Assembly (NCBI GenBank): GCA_009774535.1
Contig: VSNY01000120.1
Span: 1 to 11,985 of the forward strand
DNA length: 11,985 nt
Direction: 5' to 3'
DNA from: Lachnospiraceae bacterium
Lineage (GTDB): Bacteria > Bacillota > Clostridia > Lachnospirales > Lachnospiraceae
The notes under the pieces are model-generated. The model was given only the letters and a program-made list of their open reading frames with translations. It did not search any database and was not told the DNA's origin. Every line of letters starts with the position of its first letter. Positions within the stretch are counted from its first letter, which is position 1. Made by a program: the position numbers and the translations under genes. Below are positions 1 through 6,743 of this stretch, piece after piece.

Positions 1-120
1 TGTTCTTCCCCGCAATGTTCTCCATGATGATGTTCTTCCCCGCAATGTTCTCCATGATGATGTTCTTCCCCGCAATGTTCTCCATGATGATGTTCTTCCC
101 CGCAATGCTCCTTATGATCA
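1..120. repeat. 30-bp tandem repeat encoding His/Cys decapeptide
   Basis: Positions 1-30, 31-60 and 61-90 are identical 30-bp units. A fourth unit at 91-120 shares its first 17 bases and then diverges at about five positions. On the minus strand each unit adds the ten residues EEHHHGEHCG to the GTPase tail without shifting frame. The array continues past the left edge, so the copy number is unknown. Identity at synonymous sites points to recent unit duplication. Confidence 0.95.
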
Positions 121-821
121 TGCGTACCATGGCTATGCCCTTCCTGATCATGCGCATGATGATGCGCATGTTCTGCTGCTTCCTTTGCGTGACGGGCTTC
201 TGCCAGCAATTCCATCTCCATGGAATCACTCTGCTCCATTACTTTTAAAATCGCTTCCCCATCAATCGCTTCCCACGGCGTCGTAATAATTGCCGCTTTT
301 TCATTTAACGCCTGCATCTGCCTGACGCAAAGTTCCAGTTTTTCCTGTGATACGTTCTGTGTTCTGCTTAATACAATCGTAGTAGCAAATTCAATCTGAT
401 TATTGAAAAATTCTCCGAAAGCTTTCATCTGTTTGGACGCTTTCATCGCATTCACAACTGTTACAAGCGCGTTTAATTTTACATCCCGTTCTTTTTCCAG
501 ATCAATTACTGATTTCATTACATCAGATAATTTCCCGACGCCGGACGGCTCAATCAAGATGCGGTCCGGATGAAACCGATCCAGCACTTCTTTTAAATTT
601 CTGTCAAAATCCCCGACCAGAGAACAGCAGATACAGCCGGAATTTAATTCTGTAATTTCAATTCCCGCATCTTTTAAAAATCCGCCGTCGATGCCAACTT
701 CGCCAAATTCATTCTCAATCAGCACAATTTTCTGCCCCTGAAAGACTTCTTCAATCATTTTTTTAATCAAAGTAGTCTTTCCTGCACCTAAAAATCCTGA
801 GATAATATCAATTTTTGTCAT
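1..821 (-). CDS. CobW/G3E-family GTPase with His/Cys-rich tail (partial, 3' end outside window)
   Basis: This is a P-loop GTPase of the G3E family (CobW/YjiA/ZNG1-like), whose members deliver metals to cofactors or enzymes. Visible in the first 273 residues: Walker A GFLGAGKTT at 9-17, the EFGEVGID switch segment at 38-45, the family's metal-binding CxCC motif (CICC) at 63-66, and EPSG at 91-94. The usual NKxD guanine-specificity motif is not seen; the equivalent strand ends VLSRTQ at 150-155. From about residue 211 the protein becomes His-rich, then enters ten-residue repeats of the type EEHHHGEHCG that run off the window edge, so the C-terminal CobW domain lies beyond position 1. The start ATG at 819-821 is preceded only by a weak GGA and a purine-rich AAGAAAGAAG; no better in-frame start is seen. 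Family assignment is firm. The substrate metal (zinc, nickel or cobalt) cannot be told. Confidence 0.93.
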   Translation of the reverse strand, partial: MTKIDIISGFLGAGKTTLIKKMIEEVFQGQKIVLIENEFGEVGIDGGFLKDAGIEITELNSGCICCSLVGDFDRNLKEVLDRFHPDRILIEPSGVGKLSDVMKSVIDLEKERDVKLNALVTVVNAMKASKQMKAFGEFFNNQIEFATTIVLSRTQNVSQEKLELCVRQMQALNEKAAIITTPWEAIDGEAILKVMEQSDSMEMELLAEARHAKEAAEHAHHHAHDQEGHSHGTHDHKEHCGEEHHHGEHCGEEHHHGEHCGEEHHHGEHCGEE

Positions 822-1106
822 GCTTCCATCTTCTTTCTTTGCTAGAATCGCCGGGCTTATGCCGACGTGAACACATATAGGTTAACTATAACATATTTAG
901 GACGGTATATTCCAGTAAAATTTTTATAAATTTCAAATCATACAGAAAACCATCCAGAACGCTGCATTTTATGACTGCGTGTATAACTCTGAAAACCGAG
1001 GAGGCTGTGGCTGACCAACATCTATCACAAAACCAAATATTTATCGGGTTCACGCACTTCTCTACCAGTAGTTTACCTCAAAAAACTCCATTCTCCCACC
1101 AGTCGG
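822..1106. other. Intergenic region between divergent genes
   Basis: This is the left part of the gap between the GTPase gene and the divergent XRE regulator. Apart from the weak minus-strand promoter candidate I see no gene, RNA structure or strong repeat. A short ORF at 971-1159 runs through the regulator's promoter, has no convincing ribosome binding site and resembles no protein I know. Confidence 0.6.
890..919 (-). promoter_or_regulatory. Weak candidate promoter of the CobW-family gene
   Basis: On the minus strand TTTACT (914-919) and TATGTT (890-895) are 18 bp apart, each matching the sigma-A hexamers at four of six positions. It lies 68 bp upstream of the start codon. No recognisable Zur box was found in the gap, although His-rich G3E proteins are often zinc-regulated. 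Confidence 0.3.
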
Positions 1107-1135
1107 TTGCAAATATGTCTCCTTTCGACTATAAT
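1107..1135 (+). promoter_or_regulatory. Sigma-A promoter of the XRE/membrane regulator
   Basis: TTGCAA (1107-1112) and a perfect TATAAT (1130-1135) are separated by exactly 17 bp. The promoter lies about 50 bp before the ATG at 1188. Its presence argues that the upstream in-frame start near 1107 is not used. Confidence 0.85.
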
Positions 1136-1187
1136 ACAAAACAAATACAACATACATGACACATTATGTAACTGGGGAGGATCGTAT

Positions 1188-1979
1188 ATGTTTGAGATTG
1201 ATAAAATACAGTTTGGAAATTTTCTTTCTGCCCAAAGAAAAGCCAAAGGCTTTACCCAAAAAGAACTTGCGCAAAAACTCTTTGTGTCAGATAAAGCTGT
1301 CAGCAAATGGGAACGCGGCCTGAGCCTGCCGGATATCACACTGCTGATGCCGTTAGCGGAATTATTGGATGTTTCCGTAACAGAACTGTTGGAAGGAAAA
1401 AGGCTGGAACATGCCGAAAAGATGGATGCTGATCAGATTGAAATTCTCATTAAAAAAGCTCTGACTTATTCAGAAAAGCCGCCGCAGCAGATAGAAAAGC
1501 AAAAAAAACTCCGAGTGACATTTGGCTTATGTATCCTTTCTGTATTGTTGGAATGGCTGCTGCTTATATTATACAGGAGAACGGTCTATGCGCCATTTCA
1601 AAATTTAACGCTTCTTTTACAGATACTCGGATTGTCGTTTGGCGCACATTTTTTCCTTTGTGCCAAGGAACGGCTGCCGGCTTATTATGACGTATACCCG
1701 GTTTATTCCTACCATGACGGGCTGTTTGAAATGAATCTGCCAGGCGTCCGCTTTACCAACCGCAACTGGCCGCAGATCCTTCGCGTCTGCAGAATCTGGT
1801 GTATTCTGGATACGACCGTTTTCCCGATGCTCAGTCTCTGTTTTTGTTTTTTCGCCAGTTCGTTTTTGCCGTATCCATGGGTGGATTTGCTGATCCCCGG
1901 AATCCTGAGTTTCTTTTCGATTGGAATTCTTTTTGTGCAGATCTATCGTGCAGCAAAAAATACAGCTCAGTTTGTATAA
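1188..1979 (+). CDS. XRE-family transcriptional regulator with four-helix membrane domain
   Basis: The 263-residue product has an N-terminal Cro/C1-type helix-turn-helix (about residues 9-63). The scaffold is RKAKGFTQKELAQKL, the recognition helix region SDKAVSKWERG, then a closing helix ending VTELLEG. A charged linker (about 70-108) leads to hydrophobic segments near 109-129, 138-158, 205-226 and 232-253, so DNA binding is tethered to the membrane. Between segments two and three lies a soluble patch with CAKERLPAYYD and LPGVRFTNRNWPQ, which I associate with a group of XRE-membrane fusions common in Lachnospiraceae; its ligand is unknown to me. The ATG at 1188 was chosen because GGGGAGG (1174-1180) sits 7 bp before it, and because the longer ORF from 1107 would begin inside the promoter. 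It is monocistronic and its target genes are unknown. Confidence 0.9.
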   Translation: MFEIDKIQFGNFLSAQRKAKGFTQKELAQKLFVSDKAVSKWERGLSLPDITLLMPLAELLDVSVTELLEGKRLEHAEKMDADQIEILIKKALTYSEKPPQQIEKQKKLRVTFGLCILSVLLEWLLLILYRRTVYAPFQNLTLLLQILGLSFGAHFFLCAKERLPAYYDVYPVYSYHDGLFEMNLPGVRFTNRNWPQILRVCRIWCILDTTVFPMLSLCFCFFASSFLPYPWVDLLIPGILSFFSIGILFVQIYRAAKNTAQFV

Positions 1980-2020
1980 TAATCAAAAAAGCCCGTATTT
2001 TTCGAGATTTTTCGATTATT
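1978..2020. other. AT-rich imperfect hairpin after the XRE gene
   Basis: AATAATC followed by an A-run (1978-1990) can pair with a T-run and GATTATT (2008-2020), with one bulged C. The stem overlaps the stop codon. It also holds the short direct repeat ATTTTTCGA (1997-2005 and 2007-2015). It is AT-rich, so its function as a terminator is doubtful. Confidence 0.3.
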
Positions 2021-2055
2021 ATGATCTAAGGTATTGAGATTAACCAAAGACCTGC

Positions 2056-2080
2056 AAAAAGCGGTTTCGCGGCCCGCTCT
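2056..2080 (-). terminator. Rho-independent terminator between convergent genes
   Basis: On the minus strand AGCGG (2074-2078) pairs with CCGCT (2060-2064) around a 9-nt loop. A T-run of about five follows, partly inside the stem. It begins 5 bp after the stop of the glycosidase gene. The same hairpin could serve the XRE transcript from the other side, where only a short interrupted T-run follows. Confidence 0.6.
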
Positions 2081-2083
2081 GTT

Positions 2084-3712
2084 TTATGGCACTACCGTAG
2101 CTGCAAAAAACGTTTCTACTCTGCTGTTCAGAACCGGGCCCGCATCCTCATACCAGTCGTAAGCAACTGTATTTCCGTCTTCTGTCCACACCTCAGGACA
2201 GTCTGTTTCCTGCCAGTCTGCCGGAACGATGTGCCGCTTTTGCTCTGATGCCACCAGCATAATCTGACGCAGCTCTTCGATCTGTTCCGGTGAAAGAATC
2301 CCTGGTTTGACCGAGATAAAAAGCGGTGTTCCGCTCTGCGCAAGCAAATCTGCCCACTGCTTATTTTTCTCCCACGGAACCGGCCCCATAACTCCTACGC
2401 AGTCCGCGTCGATATGGAAAAATGTTCCATGCTGCGGGAGACGAAACGCCAGTGTATTGATTCCCATTCGCCTTGTGCGCTCCCAAAGGCGGCCGCTTGT
2501 ATCGTCTGCCGTACGGTTTAAATGCATCAGCCCGGCGCCCAGATGACCGATCGTATTACAGCCGATCACGATTGTCTGATGCTGCTTTGCCACCTGATAG
2601 ATTTCCTCATACAGCCGTTTCACAATCTGTGCCGAAGTCATTCCCCGGTCATAAAAATGCCAGCCATCCATATTTGCCACCTGATTCGCTTCAAATCCCC
2701 ATTTTCCAAACAAATCATAAGTCGAAAAATCATGCTTGATCAGCGTATACCCCCATGCGCAAATCCGTTCCACATCCCTGCGGATATAAGCAAGCGCATC
2801 CGGATGCGACGGGTCCAGACAGCCGTTATGCGAAATCCGCCATTCTTCCTGAATCTCTTCGTCTTTGTTTAACAGCAGACGCACCCAGATCCCCGGCCGT
2901 ACACCTTTTTTTACAAGCTGCCCGGCAAGATTTTTCATATCCGGAAATTTTGCATTGCTATTTTTCCATGGGCCGCCATTGTAAACATTCAGTTCATGAC
3001 ACTCCTGCCAGCAGTCATCAATCACCATAAACGGCGGATTGGATGCGCCTTGTGTCAGCTGCAGCACATAATCTGTATCAGAGAGAATCTCCTGCTGCGA
3101 ACTGTCTCCATAAGCATAGTACCAATTATTGCTTCCATATACCGGAAATTCCGGAAAAACCGGGTCCGGACACATCCGCCTGCAAAATTCCTGTGCTGTC
3201 GCAAATGTATTCTGCGGGCCTGCCTCCATACATACGACCTGCGCCGCACAGATTGTCCTGCCCTGCAGCATAACGCCCATTCCGCCGCAGCGGACGTCCA
3301 AAAACAAAGTTACCCCCTTTGTATCCGCCTGCCAGTAACACATCGCATCCGGCCTTGTCTTCACGCCGAAGCAGACTGTTTTTTCCGGAGCGTTTGCAAG
3401 AAAATACCACGGCATAAACCTGCTCGCACTCATCCCCTTCCATCCAAGCTCGCCATAAGAACGTTCCCACGCATCCGTCAAAAACGTGGAGCCTTTTAAA
3501 ATCTTATAGTTCCACCTTAATTTTACACAACGGACAGCTTCTTGTGACGTCAGTAAAATTTCCTCGCAGTCGTCCGCCGCCCGAAATTCTACCTTTGTAT
3601 TTCCTTCTGCAACCAGCTGTTTTTGCCCGGATGATACATACGACTGTTCCTCTGTCTCAATCGTAACATAGTCTGGCGCCCCTAATTGGAACCTGCAATA
3701 TGTCTGATCCAT
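2084..3712 (-). CDS. Clan GH-D (GH36/GH27-like) alpha-galactosidase homologue
   Basis: The 542-residue product looks like a retaining glycosidase of clan GH-D, which hydrolyses terminal alpha-galactosides by a double-displacement mechanism. An N-terminal beta-rich region (about 1-185) precedes a (beta/alpha)8 barrel starting at VYGSNNWYYAYGD (191-203). Barrel landmarks are MVIDDCWQ (229-236), PGIWVRLL (273-280), LIKHDFS (324-330) and NRTADD (399-404). By family analogy D328 would be the nucleophile and D403 or D404 the acid/base. There is no signal peptide or membrane segment, so it is probably cytoplasmic and acts on imported oligosaccharides. It is shorter than many GH36 enzymes (about 700 residues), with only a small C-terminal part. 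The start is set by AAAGGGG (3723-3729), 10 bp before the ATG. No sugar transporter or regulator of obvious relevance is adjacent. Clan assignment is fairly sure; exact substrate is not. Confidence 0.8.
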   Translation of the reverse strand: MDQTYCRFQLGAPDYVTIETEEQSYVSSGQKQLVAEGNTKVEFRAADDCEEILLTSQEAVRCVKLRWNYKILKGSTFLTDAWERSYGELGWKGMSASRFMPWYFLANAPEKTVCFGVKTRPDAMCYWQADTKGVTLFLDVRCGGMGVMLQGRTICAAQVVCMEAGPQNTFATAQEFCRRMCPDPVFPEFPVYGSNNWYYAYGDSSQQEILSDTDYVLQLTQGASNPPFMVIDDCWQECHELNVYNGGPWKNSNAKFPDMKNLAGQLVKKGVRPGIWVRLLLNKDEEIQEEWRISHNGCLDPSHPDALAYIRRDVERICAWGYTLIKHDFSTYDLFGKWGFEANQVANMDGWHFYDRGMTSAQIVKRLYEEIYQVAKQHQTIVIGCNTIGHLGAGLMHLNRTADDTSGRLWERTRRMGINTLAFRLPQHGTFFHIDADCVGVMGPVPWEKNKQWADLLAQSGTPLFISVKPGILSPEQIEELRQIMLVASEQKRHIVPADWQETDCPEVWTEDGNTVAYDWYEDAGPVLNSRVETFFAATVVP

Positions 3713-3804
3713 ATGCGTATTTCCCCTTTCGTTTTCTTCTTATAAGTCATTCTTTTTACTCTCGGGAAGGCTTATTTTCTATCTGCGCCTTACCGTTCCC
3801 GTAT

Positions 3805-3834
3805 AGTATAGCACAGAAATAACAGCAGAAGCAA
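3805..3834 (-). promoter_or_regulatory. Candidate promoter of the glycosidase gene
   Basis: On the minus strand TTGCTT (3829-3834) and TATACT (3805-3810) are 18 bp apart, about 90 bp upstream of the ATG. The -10 matches consensus at five of six positions, the -35 only partly. Confidence 0.5.
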
Positions 3835-3918
3835 TGAAATAAAATATTAGCAGCCGTTCAGATCGGCCAGGAACTCTTACAATCATAAAATAAATTTTTA
3901 CAAAAAATAAAAAACTAC

Positions 3919-3947
3919 TTGCTTTTTTCCAAAAAGCGTGATAGAGT
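3919..3947 (+). promoter_or_regulatory. Candidate promoter for the DUF5688 gene leader
   Basis: TTGCTT (3919-3924) and TAGAGT (3942-3947) are 17 bp apart. The spacer contains a small perfect hairpin (GCTTTTT at 3921-3927 with AAAAAGC at 3931-3937). If it is used, the transcript would have a 5' leader of about 295 nt before the ATG at 4248. Confidence 0.45.
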
Positions 3948-4247
3948 AAATTCATGTAAATGTCATTCAGTCATTTCTGCGTAAATTTTCTTTCTGACAA
4001 CACCCGCCTTCATCGGCTTGTATCCGCTCTCCAGCCATGCAGATTCCCCCATATCAGACGCTTTTGGAACCTGTTTTTCAGAAAAAATCTGCGTATATCT
4101 TCTGATCCTGACAACACCTGTCATTTGCCCCCTGTCAGAGCCGCCTTATGCATCTTTTGTCTCCAAACCTGCCTGCAGCATAAAACACGCCATAACTGCT
4201 GACAGGTACAGGATATCACAAAAAACCAATATCTACGGAGGAATAAA
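3948..4247 (+). other. Long untranslated leader or non-coding gap before the DUF5688 gene
   Basis: These 300 bases hold two overlapping ORFs of about 80 codons that lack good ribosome binding sites and resemble nothing I know. They do hold repeated and mutually complementary blocks: a near-duplicate of about 30 bp, the hairpin TGACA/TGTCA at 4109-4123, and CCTGTCAG (4131-4138), complementary both to CTGACA at 4108-4113 and to CTGACAGG at 4199-4206. Such competing pairings are what an RNA switch or attenuator would show, but no known riboswitch class is recognised. Confidence 0.4.
3976..4118 (+). repeat. Imperfect direct repeat of about 30 bp in the leader
   Basis: TCTGCGTA followed by 10 bases and CTGACAACACC spans 3976-4004. 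TCTGCGTA followed by 12 bases and the same CTGACAACACC spans 4088-4118. The outer blocks are identical, and the inner 10-12 bases are both T-rich but differ. The copies start 112 bp apart. Confidence 0.7.
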
Positions 4248-5153
4248 ATGAACTACGAAACATTTAAATCTACCATTCTGGAACGGATGCAGCAGCTGCT
4301 GGAACCTGATACTGCGCTCCGTATACAGACTATATGTAAAAATAACGGACGAAAATTGGACGGACTCGTTATTTCAACTCCGGACAGCAATCTTTCACCG
4401 ACCATTTTTCTGAATGATTACTATGAAAATCCATCTGTATTCCCGGATTTTGACGCGATCTGTCAGGATATCCGGAGGACTTATGAGAAGAACCGTTCTA
4501 CGGAATATATTGATGCCGATTTTTTTACAGATTATGAATTGATCCGCAGACATATCGCCTATCGGATGATCAATTATGAAAAAAATAAGGAACTGTTAAC
4601 AACAGTCCCTTATATCCGGTATCTGGATCTTGCGATCGTCTTTTATTGTCTGCTTCATGTGACAGAAACCGGCCACGCCACCATTTTGATCCATAAAAAC
4701 CACTTGGATCTGTGGCATGTCACCATCTCACAACTGTATGAACAAGCCTGTCAGACAACGCCCCTGCTCCTGCCGTACGATTTTCGGAATATGACCGCGG
4801 TCCTCTCCGGTTTTAGCGGCGATGCATCGGCATCCGGGCAGAATCTGGCTGCTGCAGCCGCCTTCTGCCCGATGTATGTGCTTACAAATAACCAAAAACT
4901 TTACGGCGCCGGCTGCATGCTCTATCCGGGTCTGTTAGAATCGATCTCGGAAAAACTGGATCATGATCTCTTCCTCCTTCCAAGCAGTATCCATGAAATG
5001 ATCCTGCTGCCCGCCGCCAACCGCAGTTATTCTAAAGAACTTGCAGATATGGTGGCCCAGATCAACCGGACGGAGCTTGCCGCAGACGAAGTCTTAAGCG
5101 ACCAGGTCTATTACTACTCCCGTGCAGACCTGGCGCTCAGCATCTGCTCTTAA
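4248..5153 (+). CDS. DUF5688 family protein, function unknown
   Basis: This 301-residue soluble protein resembles the DUF5688 proteins that are frequent, often in several copies, in Lachnospiraceae and relatives. No enzyme motif is recognised. The features I associate with the family are NYEKNKELLTTVPYIRYLDLAIVF from about residue 109, a central ATILIHKNHLDLW segment near 164-176, and a C-terminal part containing FLLPSSIHEMILLP. There is no signal peptide or convincing membrane span. The start is secure: GGAGG (4237-4241) sits 6 bp before the ATG. The gene stands alone, preceded by a long repeat-containing leader and converging on glgA. A role cannot be inferred from its neighbours. Confidence 0.85.
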   Translation: MNYETFKSTILERMQQLLEPDTALRIQTICKNNGRKLDGLVISTPDSNLSPTIFLNDYYENPSVFPDFDAICQDIRRTYEKNRSTEYIDADFFTDYELIRRHIAYRMINYEKNKELLTTVPYIRYLDLAIVFYCLLHVTETGHATILIHKNHLDLWHVTISQLYEQACQTTPLLLPYDFRNMTAVLSGFSGDASASGQNLAAAAAFCPMYVLTNNQKLYGAGCMLYPGLLESISEKLDHDLFLLPSSIHEMILLPAANRSYSKELADMVAQINRTELAADEVLSDQVYYYSRADLALSICS

Positions 5154-5185
5154 GTATAGATTCAGCCTTATGCCGCATAATACTT
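5152..5185. terminator. Weak candidate hairpin between DUF5688 gene and glgA
   Basis: TTATG and CATAA (5168-5180) form a 5-bp stem around a CCG loop. The flanking AAGTA and TACTT can add outer pairs across a 10-nt one-sided bulge. No proper T-run follows on either strand. It is the only structure I see in the 59-bp convergent gap. Confidence 0.25.
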
Positions 5186-5212
5186 TTAAAACCGCATGCC
5201 CGCTTTTTCGTT

Positions 5213-6667
5213 TCAGAGCATATCATAGATTTTTTCATATTCTATGGCAGAATGGCTCCAGGAAACATCCTGTTCCATGCCTCTTTGCGCAATATCTTCC
5301 CAGTCTTGTCTGTGATTATAATAAATATCCATAGCATAATACAATGCGGACAACATTTCCCTTGCATGGAAATTGCAAAAACTAAAGCCTGTACCCGTCT
5401 GGTCATAACGGTTATAAGCCTGCACGGTATCTTTTAAGCCGCCTGTTTCTCGCACAATCGGCACGGTTCCATAATGCATGCTGATCAGCTGGCTAAGCCC
5501 GCATGGCTCAAACAGTGACGGCATTAAAAACGCGTCGCATCCCGCATAAATTTGGTGCGCCAGTTCTTCGGAATAACAGATATTTGCTGACAGTTTGTCT
5601 TCATATTTCCATGCATAATGCCGGAACATATTTTCAAAATTTGTCTGTCCGGTCCCAAGCGCGACGATCTGAATACGTGCGTCTGCCAAAAGCTCATCCA
5701 GTACTGCTTCGACCAGATCCATGCCTTTTTGGTTGGTCATACGCGTAACGATGCCAAGCAGCAATGTCCCGTCATCTTCCGAAAACCCAAGCTGCTGCTG
5801 GAGCCTGCGTTTATTCGCCAGCTTACCTTCAGCCCGGTTGCTGATCCCGTAATTTTCCCAAATATACGTATCTGACTGCGGATTAAATACCTCGTAATCC
5901 AGACCATTCATAATTCCATAGAGATCTTTCTGTCTTGCCCGCATCAGGCCGTCAAGGCCTTCCCCGCCGCTTGGGGTCATGATCTCGCCGGCATATGTTT
6001 TACTTACTGTCGTGATAATGTCAGAATACACCACGCCGCCTTTCAGGTAATTTCCCTCTCCATATGCTTCCAACTTGTCTGCTGTAAAAAGATGTTCCGG
6101 CAGTCCCGTAATGTCTTTCACCGCCTGTATCATCCAACGCCCCTGAAACTGCAGATTATGGATAGTAAAAATGGTACGAACGCCCTGATAAAACGCTTCC
6201 TTTGGATGCCCTTTTTTCTGATATTCATTTTTGAGATATACTGGTATCAGCCCGGTCTGCCAGTCATGACAGTGCAGGATATCCGGACAAAATCCGATGA
6301 CCGGAAGCGCTTCCAGCACCGCTTTGGAAAAATAGGCGAACTTTTCTACATCTTCATAAATATTGTTGTAAGGCTTTGCTCCTGCAAAATAATACTCGTT
6401 GTCAATAAAATAATAGGTAACCCCCTCCACTTTCGTTTCCAGCACGCCCACATACTGACTCCGCCAGCTGAGCCTGACATAAAAACGCGAACAAAACCGC
6501 ATCTGCGCTTTTCGTTCTTCACTCATACAGACATATTTCGGCAGAATGATGCGTACGTCATATTTAGAACGGTCAAAATACTGCGGCAGTGAACCTGCTA
6601 CATCCGCAAGGCCGCCCGTCTTAATAAAAGGTACTGCCTCAGATGTTACAAATAATATTTTTTTCAT
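5213..6667 (-). CDS. glgA: Glycogen synthase (ADP-glucose, GT5)
   Basis: The product adds alpha-1,4-linked glucose from ADP-glucose to growing glycogen in the cytoplasm. At 484 residues it has the usual bacterial GlgA length and a GT-B fold. The N-terminal KTGGLADVAGSLP (16-28) holds the conserved ADP-glucose-contacting lysine. HCHDWQTGL (132-140) and FTIHNLQFQGRW (167-178) follow. The C-terminal half carries GIVTRMTNQKG (305-315) with the conserved Arg and Lys, and SLFEPCGLSQL (384-394) with the family's Glu. The start is fixed by CCTCC (6675-6679, GGAGG on the coding strand), 7 bp from the ATG. It lies 55 bp downstream of spo0A on the same strand and has its own promoter. The usual partners glgC, glgD, glgB and glgP are not in the window, so it is an isolated copy here. 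In related spore-formers glycogen accumulates before sporulation, which makes its position next to spo0A suggestive but not proof of co-regulation. Confidence 0.97.
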   Translation of the reverse strand: MKKILFVTSEAVPFIKTGGLADVAGSLPQYFDRSKYDVRIILPKYVCMSEERKAQMRFCSRFYVRLSWRSQYVGVLETKVEGVTYYFIDNEYYFAGAKPYNNIYEDVEKFAYFSKAVLEALPVIGFCPDILHCHDWQTGLIPVYLKNEYQKKGHPKEAFYQGVRTIFTIHNLQFQGRWMIQAVKDITGLPEHLFTADKLEAYGEGNYLKGGVVYSDIITTVSKTYAGEIMTPSGGEGLDGLMRARQKDLYGIMNGLDYEVFNPQSDTYIWENYGISNRAEGKLANKRRLQQQLGFSEDDGTLLLGIVTRMTNQKGMDLVEAVLDELLADARIQIVALGTGQTNFENMFRHYAWKYEDKLSANICYSEELAHQIYAGCDAFLMPSLFEPCGLSQLISMHYGTVPIVRETGGLKDTVQAYNRYDQTGTGFSFCNFHAREMLSALYYAMDIYYNHRQDWEDIAQRGMEQDVSWSHSAIEYEKIYDML

Positions 6668-6684
6668 GAAAATTCCTCCGAAAT

Positions 6685-6721
6685 GTATAATATGGCATAT
6701 CTGCCTATACGGATATTATAC
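6685..6721. repeat. 9-bp perfect inverted repeat at the spo0A/glgA junction
   Basis: GTATAATAT (6685-6693) and ATATTATAC (6713-6721) are perfectly complementary around a 19-bp spacer. Inside, GGCA (6694-6697) and TGCC (6702-6705) form a further stem around a four-base loop, leaving a one-sided bulge at 6706-6712. The right arm contains the glgA -10. It could be an operator, or a weak structure at the end of the spo0A transcript. It has no T-run and is AT-rich. Confidence 0.8.
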
Positions 6722-6743
6722 TCTATTTCGTACGGTATTCCAA
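6715..6743 (-). promoter_or_regulatory. Sigma-A promoter of glgA inside the spo0A 3' end
   Basis: On the minus strand TTGGAA (6738-6743) and a perfect TATAAT (6715-6720) are 17 bp apart. The -35 lies within the last codons of spo0A, and the -10 lies between the spo0A stop and the glgA ribosome binding site. It allows glgA to be expressed independently of spo0A. Confidence 0.75.

Noticed and set aside
1..120. CRISPR-like array
   Set aside because: The units are contiguous with no spacers and are in frame with a GTPase gene; this is a coding minisatellite.
15..248. Met/Phe-rich plus-strand ORF at the left edge
   Set aside because: It is the reverse side of the His/Cys repeats of the minus-strand GTPase; its periodic composition comes from the tandem repeat.
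1107..1187. Longer start for the XRE regulator
   Set aside because: The extension begins within the -35 element, and a strong ribosome binding site marks the ATG at 1188.
2996..3499. 167-codon plus-strand ORF
   Set aside because: It is antisense to the glycosidase, whose motifs are clear; no ribosome binding site and no recognisable protein.
3960..4251. Two overlapping ORFs of about 80 codons before the DUF5688 gene
   Set aside because: No good ribosome binding sites, mutual overlap, and no family resemblance; the region fits a leader better. A decayed gene remains possible.
6092..6592. 166-codon plus-strand ORF opposite glgA
   Set aside because: It is antisense to conserved GlgA sequence and has no supporting start signal.
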